The position numbers and the translations under genes were made by a program. From NCBI GenBank assembly GCA_963854835.1, contig OY978525.1, positions 81,607,775 through 81,671,774 on the forward strand: DNA of 64,000 nt, given 5' to 3'. Origin of the DNA: Megamerina dolium (Eukaryota > Arthropoda > Insecta > Diptera > Megamerinidae). The notes under the pieces were generated by a model. It had not been told where the DNA came from, did not search any database, and worked only from the letters and a program-made list of their open reading frames with translations. Within the stretch, counting starts at the first letter, position 1, and each line of letters begins with the position of its first letter. Positions 54,850 to 64,000 of this stretch are shown piece by piece.

Positions 54850-55540
54850 TTCAATACTTTCATTTGAAAGGTCTCAATCCAACGAATATTAAAGACGAAC
54901 TAGATTCTATTCTGGGGCAGTTTGCTCCTTCGTTTACGACCATAAAATTTGGGTGGCAGAGTATAAACGAGGTCGTACGAGCTGCCAAGACCAACACCGT
55001 AGTGGCCGACCAATTAAGGTTGCCACGCCAGAAACGGTTAAGAATATCCACAAAATGGTATTAGATGGTCACCGGCTGAAGGTGCGTGAGCTAGGTGAAA
55101 TTACAGGCATTTCAAAAAGTGCTATACATCGTATTATGACGGAAAATTTAGAGATGAAAAAGCTTTGTGCAAGATAGGTGCCGCGTTTGCTCGCAATAGA
55201 ACAAAACACCAGTTCACACATCCGCTATTGCGATGGCCAAAATCAATGTGTTAAAGTTCGAATTGCTTCAGCACGTATCTTATTCGCCAGATTTAGCTCC
55301 TTCGGATTATTTTCTATTTCCAAATTTTAAAAAAAGTGGCAGAAGATTTGCAAACAATGAAGAGGTGGAGTCTGCGGTAGATGGCTATTTTAATGAGCTA
55401 AACAGTTCATACTATTCACAGGGTAACCAATCTGTAGAATATCGCTGGGAAAAGTGGATAGAGCTAAAAAGAGATTATATTGAGAAATAAAGAAAAATTT
55501 TCCCAAATTTGTTGTTTTCTTTGTTAGGTTGGGTAGTTCT
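54850..55540 (+). pseudogene. mariner transposase, second lineage, internally deleted
   Basis: The N-terminal part is split between frames 54864-55064 and 54953-55177: LNPTNIKDELDSILGQFAPS, then YKRGRTSCQDQHRSGRPIKV, and the HTH VRELGEITGISKSAIHRIMT. After MKKLCAR a stop and a large deletion join VPRLLAIEQN to the C-terminal frame 55233-55490, with HVSYSPDLAPSDYFLFPNFK (the D,D34D-type signature end) and NNEEVESAVDGYF. It belongs to the mariner family but to a different lineage from the relic at 50201, which has its own sequence and TIR. TIRs could not be assigned with confidence. Confidence 0.85.
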
Positions 55541-55560
55541 GGGACCGCTCTCGGTAGACT

Positions 55561-55928
55561 AAAATAAAAATAAATATGTGGCACTTAAAGCCCCAAAGGG
55601 CTTATTGGCCGAGCTTCTCTTCCATTACTGTTGTGCGTTTGAAATTTTAGACAGTATTAGAATGGACCTACTTATTTTAGCCGGTTCCGAACGGCAGAAC
55701 ATTTGTGACATCACTTTTTCTAAGCTTTGTCACAGAGTTCTTTTTAGAAGCTTTTTCATGGCAAGTTGTCACTGTCGGAAGAATTGCCAATTGCTTGCCG
55801 ACAGGTGGGTACCGTTCGAAAGAAAAATCTTTTCGATATTAAATTTGTTATGCATCAGTTGGGTATTGAACCACGACATACAGATCAGAAGGCGAACACA
55901 CTAACCACTGAGCTACGGCACCCACACT
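55561..55928 (-). mobile_element. tRNA-derived SINE, copy 2 (reverse orientation)
   Basis: Reverse complement of the family at 30965: B box (complement of GGTATTGAACC, 55862-55872) and A box (complement of CCACTGAGCTA, 55905-55915). The AT-rich tail is at 55561-55574. The near-duplicate flank TAGACT (55555-55560 and 55929-55934) is the likely target duplication. Between the tRNA head and body it has a different ~40-bp segment from copy 1. ORFs containing IEPRHTDQKANTLTTELRHP are tRNA-head translations, not proteins. Confidence 0.88.
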
Positions 55929-55934
55929 TAGACT

Positions 55935-56586
55935 TAAGTGACAAAAAATCAATTAAACTAAAATGGTTTAAAATGAAAAAATAAATACGACCAATTAATT
56001 ATTATAGTCCTTTTTTGCAACAATGGTTTAAAAGCTTCTTATTTGGCCGCAAGCAACGCACAGTAATTGTTCCTTATGTTATGAACATTATTTTAATCTT
56101 TGAACTTTTGGATTCACCAGTTTTAATTTGTTTTTAATTTTGATTTCAGTGCTCTATGCTCTTAAAATTAATTAAAATTTGCATTATGTATAACAACTAT
56201 TGCCACTTAGCCTAAGTATTTTCACAGCAACTGTAAAGGGAATGTATTTAACCATATCAAAAATAAAGAGCTATAAATATATACCAATTTGACGTGAAAT
56301 AGAGAAAATTATTAATATTATTAATATGCTGACAAGTGCAATTGTTTTTTTATGATGAAGAACATATAAACATTGCGTCAATTAGACGGCGCTTGAGGGA
56401 TAATTTGAATAATTTATAACTACCGCCTGCACCGTGAATAAATGTTCACCTATGAAATAAACAATATTTTTTTAATTCAAAGCTTACTTTCGCATTCAAA
56501 GTCAGAAATATCTGGCTGCTGATTTCAATCAAAAATATGGCTTCTGGGTTGTCTTTAACTTATCTATTGTATATATTATATATAAT

Positions 56587-56590
<4 letters not shown>
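55935..56590 (+). other. AT-rich intronic DNA
   Basis: No gene, RNA or repeat family recognised. Confidence 0.5.

Positions 56591-56664
<74 letters not shown>
56591..56664. repeat. (TA)n microsatellite
   Basis: TA tract ending directly at the Gypsy LTR terminus (56672), consistent with the ATAT target preference of this Gypsy. Confidence 0.95.
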
Positions 56665-56670
<6 letters not shown>

Positions 56671-56671
<1 letters not shown>

Positions 56672-58655
56672 TGTTACGTTTTTATTCTGTGAGCTTTTAA
56701 TTCTATTTGAATTAACCTTCTTCGATAACTGGATTCTTTAACAATAACTGCAACACTTATTTTATACAACTGTATACAGCAACAATTTATTTATTAAACT
56801 CTATTTAAAATCAACTCTGTTTAGAATCAACTATTTACAATAGCACTTTAATGTACTTGCAACTTTTGCCTCTGTATCGATTTTTGCCCAATCACGGTCT
56901 CCTTTTAATCTTGTTCATCCCGAACAAGTTTTTATACTTCCCCCCGATATGGCGCAAGTCGCTCCAATTGCACTACTTTACAGTTATCTTGTACAGTTAC
57001 CTTCGGTTGATCTCGTTGGTGTTGTGACTCCATATTTTAATCAGCTGGCAGTCTTAGCTCGTTTCCAAAAATTGCAATTGCCGGTGTAGTAGCCGTCGTA
57101 TAATGTGCGCATCGATATGCCATGAGGAACATTGGTATATGTACATATATATATATTACATATATATTTATATTGTTAGGTTTTTATTCTGTGAGCTTTT
57201 AATTCTATTTGAATTAACCTTCTTCGATAACTGGATTCTTTAACAATAACTGCAACACTTATTTTATACAACTGTATACAGCAACAATTTATTTATTAAA
57301 CTCTATTTAAAATCAACTCTGTTTAGAATCAACTATTTACAATAGCACTTTAATGTACTTGCAACTTTTGCCTCTGTATCGATTTTTGCCCAATCACGGT
57401 CTCCTTTTAATCTTGTTCATCCCGAACAAGTTTTTATACTTCCCCCCGATATGGCGCAAGTCGCTCCAATTGCACTACTTTACAGTTATCTTGTACAGTT
57501 ACCTTCGGTTGATCTCGTTGGTGTTGTGACTCCATATTTTAATCAGCTGGCAGTCTTAGCTCGTTTCCAAAAATTGCAATTGCCGGTGTAGTAGCCGTCG
57601 TATAATGTGCGCATCGATATGCCATGAGGAACATTGGTATATGTACATATATATATATTACATATATATTTATATTGTTAGGTTTTTATTCTGTGAGCTT
57701 TTAATTCTATTTGAATTAACCTTCTTCGATAACTGGATTCTTTAACAATAACTGCAACACTTATTTTATACAACTGTATACAGCAACAATTTATTTATTA
57801 AACTCTATTTAAAATCAACTCTGTTTAGAATCAACTATTTACAATAGCACTTTAATGTACTTGCAACTTTTGCCTCTGTATCGATTTTTGCCCAATCACG
57901 GTCTCCTTTTAATCTTGTTCATCCCGAACAAGTTTTTATACTTCCCCCCGATATGGCGCAAGTCGCTCCAATTGCACTACTTTACAGTTATCTTGTACAG
58001 TTACCTTCGGTTGATCTCGTTGGTGTTGTGACTCCATATTTTAATCAGCTGGCAGTCTTAGCTCGTTTCCAAAAATTGCAATTGCCGGTGTAGTAGCCGT
58101 CGTATAATGTGCGCATCGATATGCCATGAGGAACATTGGTATATGTACATATATATATATTACATATATATTTATATTGTTAGGTTTTTATTCTGTGAGC
58201 TTTTAATTCTATTTGAATTAACCTTCTTCGATAACTGGATTCTTTAACAATAACTGCAACACTTATTTTATACAACTGTATACAGCAACAATTTATTTAT
58301 TAAACTCTATTTAAAATCAACTCTGTTTACAATCAACTATTTACAATAGCACTTTAATGTACTTGCAACATTTGCCTCTGTATCGATTTTTGCGCAATCA
58401 CGGTCTCCTTTTAATCTTGTTCGTCCCGAACAAGTTTTTATACTTCCCCCCGATATGGCGCAAGTCGCTCCAATTGCACTACTTTCCAGTTATCTTGTAC
58501 AGTTACCTTCGGTTGATCTCGTTGGTGTTGTGACTCCATATTTTAATCAGCTGGCAGTCTTAGCTCGTTTCCAAAAATTGCCATTGCCGGTGTAGTAGCC
58601 GTCGTATAATGTTGTGCGCATCGATATGCTATGAGGAACATTGGTATATGTACAT
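56671..58655 (-). repeat. 502-bp tandem array of Gypsy 3'-end sequence (3 units plus a partial fourth)
   Basis: The LTR terminus TTGTTA recurs at 56671, 57173, 57675 and 58177, exactly 502 bp apart. Each unit holds 226 bp of LTR (R/U5 side), the pol end and part of integrase, then TATATGTACATATATATATA joining back to the LTR. By eye the three full units are nearly identical, whereas the fourth, which continues into normal integrase at about 58655, differs at eight or so positions. Confidence 0.95.
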
Positions 58656-59466
58656 TCCAGGCTCTGGTATTTATCTACGACTTTTCTCAAATATTCCTCC
58701 AAGGTACAGTTAAATCGTTCTACCATGCTATCAGATTGTGGATGCAAAGGTGTTGTACGAGTTTTGTATATACTCAACATACGGCACATCTCTTGGAATA
58801 CAACTGATTCGAAATTTCGACCTTGGTCTGAGTGTAACTTCATCGGTACACCAAAACGAGTAACCCATTGGTTGACGAATACATCGGCAACTGTACTAGC
58901 TTCTTGATTTGGAATATCGTATACTTCAGGCCATTTACTGAAGTAATCTATAACCAAAAATGGTCCAGCTATGTCCATAGCAATTCGCTCGAATGGAGCA
59001 CCCACGGTGTATTGGTGCATCTTACCTCGACTTTTCTTATTGGGACCTTTGCCCATTGCACATTGCTTACACTTCTGGATCCAATCAGCGGCATGGTCAT
59101 GACATCCAACCCAATAAAATTGATTCTTTATTTTCTTGACGGTTTTGATGATTCCCAGATGACCTCCACTGGAGGCATTGTCTCAGCTATCACTTCATTT
59201 ATTGTTGCCTTGGGTACCACTAGAAGATCATTAGTGATTTTTCCATCTTCACTTTCCCATGCTCGGAATAAACATCCGTCTCGTAAGTGCAGGCTTTGCC
59301 ACTGCGTCCAGTATGCCTTTGTTATTGGACTCTCATTAGCCATTTCTTGCCAATCTGGACGTATGCCCTGCTCCTTGTATTCCATAATCTTTATGAGATC
59401 TGGATCGTTCCGCTGAACTCATAAAGAGAACAATGTTTACATTCCATTTTGCAAGGACGACGAGAT
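58547..59466 (-). pseudogene. Gypsy integrase, copy C
   Basis: The block 58547-59056 contains FERIAMDIAGPFLVIDYFSK (with a short deletion before LVIDY), LHSDQGRNFESVVFQEMCR and HPQSDSMVERFNCTLEEYL, the catalytic-core region with the DxD/E spacing of retroelement integrases. The block 59128-59385 is the linker upstream of the zinc-binding region (CLFRAWESEDGKITNDLLVV). Frameshifts separate the blocks. Confidence 0.9.
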
Positions 59467-60430
59467 AGAGTGGGAAGGACCTCTCCGCACCGTTTAGTAC
59501 CGAACGGGGTTTCAGACAAGGTGATTCATTATCGTACGACTTTTTCAATCTTATTATGGAGAAAATAATACGAGCTGCTGATCTACGACATATTGGCACT
59601 ATCTTCAACAAAAGTGTCATGCTGTTAGCGTATGCCGACGATATTGACATAATCGGCATGGACACGCGAGCAGTCAGTGCAGCATTCTCAGAGTTGGTGA
59701 ACGAGGGCAAGACGAAGTATCTAGTGTCAACAAACAAAGAGTCAGCAGCACGTCACTGCACGTCACTGTTCGACAGCACGTCACTGTTGACAACTACGCT
59801 TTTGAAGTAGCGTCTATCTTGGAACCAGCATCAACAACTGTAATGACGTCAACCTGGAGATCATGCGTAGTATAACTCTTGCTAACATGTGTTACTTTGG
59901 ACTGAGTAAGTAATTGAAAAGTCGGGTCCTCTCGAAGATCGAAAACTACACTCTACAAGTCTCTCATCATGCCTGTCCTGACATATGGCGCAGAAGCCTG
60001 GACAATTTCCACCTCGGATGAGCGAATGCTTGGAGTTTTTGAGAGAAAAGTCCTACGCAAATTCTTTGGACCTATTTGCGTTGGTGGCAAGTACCGACTA
60101 AGGTACAACCATGAGCTGTACGAGCTGTATGCCGATATTGACATATTAAAGCGCGTCAAAATTCAGCGGCTTCGCTGGCTAGGTAATGTCGAGCGAATGG
60201 AAGAACACGCTCCAGCTAAGAAGGTGTTACATTCGGTACCCGGTGGAGGACTACGCAGAAGAGGAAGACCTAACCAACGGTGGAAAGATCAAGTAGTGGA
60301 GAACCAGACGGCGCTTGGAATTTCTAACTGGCGCCAGCTAGCGAAGAACAGAGATGGCTGGCGAGGCATGTTATTTTCGGCCTAAATCGATATTCTCTTG
60401 TTATGGCCACATAAGTAAGTAAGTAAGTAA
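59467..60430 (+). mobile_element. RTE-like LINE, 5'-truncated, inserted with target deletion
   Basis: Plus-strand RT from LSAPFSTERGFRQGDSL (read with a shift) through LLAYADDIDIIGMDTRAVSA (59556-59810) and LTYGAEAWTIST ... RLRWLGNVERMEEHAPAKK (59969-60385). It ends in an AAGT tetranucleotide tail (60413-60430). The Gypsy RNase H sequence on the two sides does not rejoin: about 120 bp present in copy A are missing, so the insertion removed target DNA. Confidence 0.9.
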
Positions 60431-60990
60431 TAACCACCTTAGCGCTGAGTGGTCAGTTCGTACATGAAATGACAGACCGTACAAGTATTTATGGAAATAC
60501 TTTACACATTCCAGTATTGCGAGCAACTCTCTTCGAGTGACACAGTAGTTTCTTTCTGGCTTCGACAGGATTTTACTGTAGTATGCTATTACTTTTTCTT
60601 GTCCATCTGTGGTCTGAGAGAACCTCAGAGACCTATTCCATAGCCACTTGCATCTGTGTCCAACACAACCTTTTTACCAGGTACTGGGTATGCTAATACT
60701 GGTGCTGAACAGAGTCTTTCTTTCAGCTGTTCGTATGGTTTCTGTCCCTCGCCCTACACAAATGGTTTGTTCTTTCTTGTTAACTCATGCAGAACAAATC
60801 GTCTATAGTAGGTACATAAGCCTAGGAAGCTCCTTAACTCGTGAAGATTCGACGGAATAGGTCATTCTTGTACTGCTGCTACTTTCTCTTCGTCGGTATG
60901 TACCCCTTCTGTTGTTACTTTATGACCAAGATACTTCTCGCTTGAAGAGTGAACACTATTTCATATTCAGTTTAAGCCCTGCTGATTGTA
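60431..60990 (-). pseudogene. Gypsy RNase H, copy C
   Basis: Minus-strand sequence corresponds to LRTDHAALRWL at 60431-60470 and to the LDTDASGYG region at about 60640-60665 of the pol RNase H. Several stops are present. It was truncated by the RTE-like insertion at its 3' side. Confidence 0.82.
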
Positions 60991-61750
60991 TACGCTCAAA
61001 TACTTCTTTCAATTTTCCAGGTGTTCGTCAAAATCTTTTCCCATCACGGTAATGTCATCGAGGCACACCAAGCACGTTTTCCAGTGTAGTCCTCTGAGTG
61101 CACGCTCCATCAAACGTTCGAAAGTAGCTGACGCATTGCATAAGCCAAATGGCAGCACTGTAAATTGCCATAGGCTATCGCCAATACTAAAAGCTGTTTT
61201 CTCTTTGTCCTCCTTACCAAGTTCCACTTGCCAGTATCCACTTTGCAGATCAAGAGTTGAGAACCACTTCGCACAAGATAGTGTGTCCAGAGTGTCATCG
61301 ATTCTTGGCAGTATTTTCGTAATATCATTTAGCTTTCTGTAATCCACACAGAATCGAGTACTTCCATCCTTCTTCTTTACCAGCACAACTGGTGAACTCC
61401 ATGGACTCGCTGATAGTTCAATAACACATTGTTTCTGCATATCGGTAATGAGCTTAATGGCTTCATCTCTTTTGGCCAATGGAACTCGTGGTGCTTGACG
61501 AATTGATTTAGAATCACCGGTGTCAATATGATGCTTCACGATGGTCGTTCGTCCTCCAGTTTTTCCATTTGAAGAAATTATGGAACTGTACTTCTCCAAT
61601 ACTTGTAAAGCCTTTTCTTTTTGCTGTTTGGTAAGTACACCTGCCCATTCTTCCATCTGTGCTTTTATTTCCGCTCTGACAGTTACTGATCTTCCACTTT
61701 TTATCGACGAACCATTTTCGCAGTCTACTACGGCAATAACTTTCTGGCAA
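60991..61750 (-). pseudogene. Gypsy reverse transcriptase, copy C
   Basis: The frame 61009-61656 (215 aa) is open: [80 protein letters not shown], and the active site CLDD (Cys replacing Tyr). A short deletion removes a few residues after NDITK. The LDLQSGYWQ motif is intact here, while copies A and B read VGLQSGYWQ and VGLKSGYWQ. Confidence 0.92.
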
Positions 61751-62420
61751 TGATCATCACCATTCCTTTCTTTACAAATGTAGATGTATTAGTTGGATTT
61801 AATATTCGCACCGGTACTATTCCACTTTCTTTAGGTTCCACTAACGTCCATCCAAGTACGATGTTTTTATTTGGTATTTCTTTATCTGCTTCCACTTCCC
61901 ACAATTTGCCTGTCCAATTATCCACATTCATCTGTGCCCAAATCACCGCTTCTTATTTAACTTGGCGTTGACATGCCAGTACTCGTTTGATGTTCCCACT
62001 ACGCTTGTAACCGATGTTCAGTGGTAACTCGACATTTGCATAGCGTAGTATCCGTTGATTTAAATCTAACGTAAATCCGTTGTCAATCATAAAATCAACA
62101 CCAATTATTACATCGTCGATGATGTCGGCCACAATGAATTCATATTCCTACGTACAATTTCCAATAGATACTCGTTTCTTTATCTTACCCAGAATTTGTG
62201 CATCCTTACCCGATGCTTTACGCAATTTTATTCCCATTAAAGGCTCAAACCTCTCTACCAAATCGCTATTGATTATAGAATGTGATGCACCAGTATCCAG
62301 GGTTAACATGAATTCCATATCGTCCAGTTTTCTATCAATAGTCAAGCTGCTTAGCACACGCTGTAATTGTGAAATGTGAATGATGGGGCAACCCACTGTT
62401 GGAGTCAGTACACGCCCCGC
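61751..62420 (-). pseudogene. Gypsy protease and linker, copy C
   Basis: The minus-strand frame 62148-62396 has [20 protein letters not shown], the aspartic protease active site, and ends after VSIGNCT at a stop. Further linker pieces follow at 61728-61946 (NPTNTSTFVKKGMV). Confidence 0.88.
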
Positions 62421-62434
62421 TGAACTGACTCGGT

Positions 62435-63592
62435 TTAGTTTAACGATGGATTTGTGTTAGTGGAGCGATCGCTGTCCACCTTATTCTCCTTCTTTTGTCT
62501 TCCTGGAGAATTCGATCTTGATTGCTTTCGTCGTAGACGGCAGCCACGCGCCATGTGTCCTGGTTTGGCGCAAATGAAGTAGTTACCAGTAAATTTATTT
62601 TCACGTCGACCTGTTGTTCTTGCTTCAGGCTGCACTACGGACTTGACTGCCTGACACACTGCTTCAACCAGATCTGATGTTTCTGCCTCTAGTTGGCGTA
62701 CACGTGGCACTTGTCGACACATTAAACTGGCGGCTTCATACGTCCGAATTACCGGGGAACGCAAGATGACATAAGCGGTCAATGTCGGAAGCGAAATTTT
62801 GAAGGCTCTCATTACTACGTTGCACACGCGATCTTAACTCCACTCGATGTAATTGACTCTTGTGTCCATTTCCATATTTCCGCTGGAGTGTGTCCATCAG
62901 TGATTGGTAGCTACCACGATGTTTCTCTGGAACCATCTGTAACACTTCGGAAGCATTACCTTTTAATGCGACTATTGATTCTTCGAAGCTGTTGTCTCGA
63001 ACTGAAGCTTAAAGATGTTGAATGGTGTGGTTCCATCAAATATTGGTGGCTTTAGTATAATTGTATTTGAATCTCTAATCACTGATACGGCTGGTCCATT
63101 TACTTTTAGTTAGTTGAGGTCGTGCTGTAATTTCTCGAACTTATCTTCCAAACAATCTACATGTTCCTTCAGATTTGTGATCTTTTCATTAATGGCTCCG
63201 GAAATTTCCTGAAATCTAATCTCAATTCCTTTTTGTAGATTTTCGATGACGTGTTTTTGGCGAGCCAAATGTTCTTGAATTTCCATATGCAATTCACTAA
63301 TAACGCCCTCTTGGCGAGACGAACCTTCTTGAATTTCCATACGCAATTCACTAATAACACCCTCTTGGCGAGACGAATTTTCTTGTAGCTGTAGCATCAT
63401 GCTTTTCATGAAATCCATAAGTTGACCACTCGAATCTACCTTGCTTTCTTCCTCAGCGTGCACAACTCCAAGCATATCGGCTTCCTCAAAGGACTCGTGT
63501 TCTACATTAACACCCTTAGCCTCCATGGCTTGCCTTAACCTCACCAGCAGTTCTGCTTTTGTACCTGATGACGATAGATTCATCTCTGACAA
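62435..63592 (-). pseudogene. Gypsy gag, copy C, with N-terminal SAP-like segment
   Basis: Starts MSEMNLSSSGTKAELLVRLR at 63592, a SAP-like helix-turn pattern (GTKAELLVRLRQAMEAKG). Next come two imperfect repeats of a ~17-residue coiled-coil unit (SSRQEGVISELRMEIQE, then SSRQEGVISELHMEIQE) and a third variant (LARQKHVIENLQKGIE), and the CLEDKFEKLQHDL segment. The capsid core is broken near 63000, and about 130 bp are lost before EAASLMCRQ. The CCHC knuckle YFICAKPGHMARGC lies near 62560. This copy shows what copies A and B lost. Confidence 0.92.
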
Positions 63593-63609
63593 ATGTTTTT
63601 TCAGTTAGT

Positions 63610-63776
63610 CCACTTTCAGTTGGTAAATTTTCAACACTGCCTCTATTTACACTCTGGCTTGTTCTGGTTATCACCTATTTCTTTTTGTTGACGTTCGTTT
63701 CGATGCTGCCAATATTCGTCACTCACAATAGTGTCATTCACAATAGTCATGAGTAACCGACCATCGATACTCGTTA
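63610..63776 (-). repeat. Gypsy 5' LTR remnant, copy C
   Basis: The minus strand reads AACGAGTATCGATGGTCGGT from about 63775 and follows the LTR to ACCAGAACAAGCC. It then skips to a TATA-like GTGTAAATAGAGGCAGTGTT, after which sequence unlike the LTR leads into gag. The U3 middle and all of U5 are missing. Confidence 0.82.
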
Positions 63777-64000
63777 AAACTTGAAGTTTCGTATCGCAAA
63801 CGCGTTCAGGACGACCTCCTATTTTGACCCAACGAGAAAAAAGATGTGTTTTGCGGCTTGTTCTGGATAATCTCGACTGACCGCAATGAAAATTGCTCAA
63901 AATGTTAAGGAACAGTTTAACAAAACCATGCATAACGACACCGTACGCAAATTTTTTAAAAAAGCTAACTACCGTGGCCGTGTAGCGCGCAGGAAGCCGT
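63777..64000 (+). pseudogene. Tc1-like transposase fragment at window edge
   Basis: Plus-strand reading gives RSGRPPILTQREKRCVLRLV (about 63804-63863). After a stop and frameshift it gives MKIAQNVKEQF and then HNDTVRKFFKKANYRGRVAR-RKP up to 64000. The GRPP linker followed by a second helix-turn-helix ending GRVARRKP is the paired-like DNA-binding domain of Tc1 transposases. The catalytic domain would lie beyond the window. It directly abuts the Gypsy LTR remnant. Confidence 0.8.

Larger units (their letters stand above)
56672..63776 (-). mobile_element. Gypsy element copy C, inverted, with amplified 3' end and nested RTE-like LINE
   Basis: Same family as copies A and B but opposite orientation and with its gag N-terminus. 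From right to left: remnant of the 5' LTR (about 63650-63776), leader, gag, protease, RT, an RTE-like insertion, integrase, and a 3' LTR lacking most of U3. The integrase-to-LTR end is repeated in tandem. Multiple frameshifts make it inactive. Confidence 0.92.

Noticed and set aside
56671..58655. CRISPR-like or regularly spaced array
   Set aside because: The 502-bp units are direct tandem copies of Gypsy sequence without spacers, in a eukaryotic genome.

Overview
The window is nuclear DNA from an insect, most probably a higher fly. It is AT-rich and has no bacterial signals. It carries fly-type retrotransposons and the first coding exon of Enhancer of Polycomb, whose 51 residues read like the dipteran protein. 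The species cannot be named from the sequence. Almost everything else is transposable elements nested inside one another. I found no intact autonomous element.

Layout. 1-2640: an RTE-like LINE tail, a BEL/Pao gag remnant and a helix-turn-helix transposase fragment. 2659-4860: a DNA transposon with long inverted repeats, a C-terminally truncated DDE-like protein and a CTCF-like motif in each repeat. 5266-7009: a CACTA-like transposase fragment and a Jockey LINE tail. 7829-9500: a Harbinger-like MITE, a dispersed repeat and a TATCGATA cluster. 9851-12242: a foldback-like inverted repeat split by a solo Gypsy LTR. 12770-12888: a short exon-like ORF on the minus strand with a splice acceptor and a downstream AATAAA, apparently the last exon of a host gene.

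11085-29825 is a tandem duplication. Its unit is LTR, foldback arm, host last exon, then a 5'-truncated Gypsy element. It occurs twice and is closed by a third LTR. Copy A later received a nearly full-length Jockey element (15033-19410). Copy B received an RTE-like LINE (24221-26291) and lost part of pol, and its last LTR received a MITE. A third, broken copy of the foldback arm follows. It is split by a second Jockey element (29938-35460, itself holding a SINE and a solo LTR), a near-intact LOA-type LINE (35473-40699) and a small TIR element containing another MITE (40990-41826). A Jockey tail (42056-42862) and an internally deleted Copia element (42956-45440) come next.

45446-50200 is the least invaded part and holds the Enhancer of Polycomb promoter or leader, its first coding exon (49302-49454) and the start of its first coding intron. 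No second exon is visible, so the rest of the window appears to be that intron. It contains two mariner remnants, TA microsatellites, an RTE-like fragment, a second foldback-like repeat (53135-54565), a second SINE, an inverted Gypsy copy whose 3' end is amplified as a 502-bp tandem repeat (56672-63776), and a Tc1-like fragment at the window edge.

Coding calls in transposons are almost all pseudogenes. The only host coding sequence I am confident of is the E(Pc) exon; the duplicated last exon is a good candidate. All element boundaries given with target-site duplications were read by eye.
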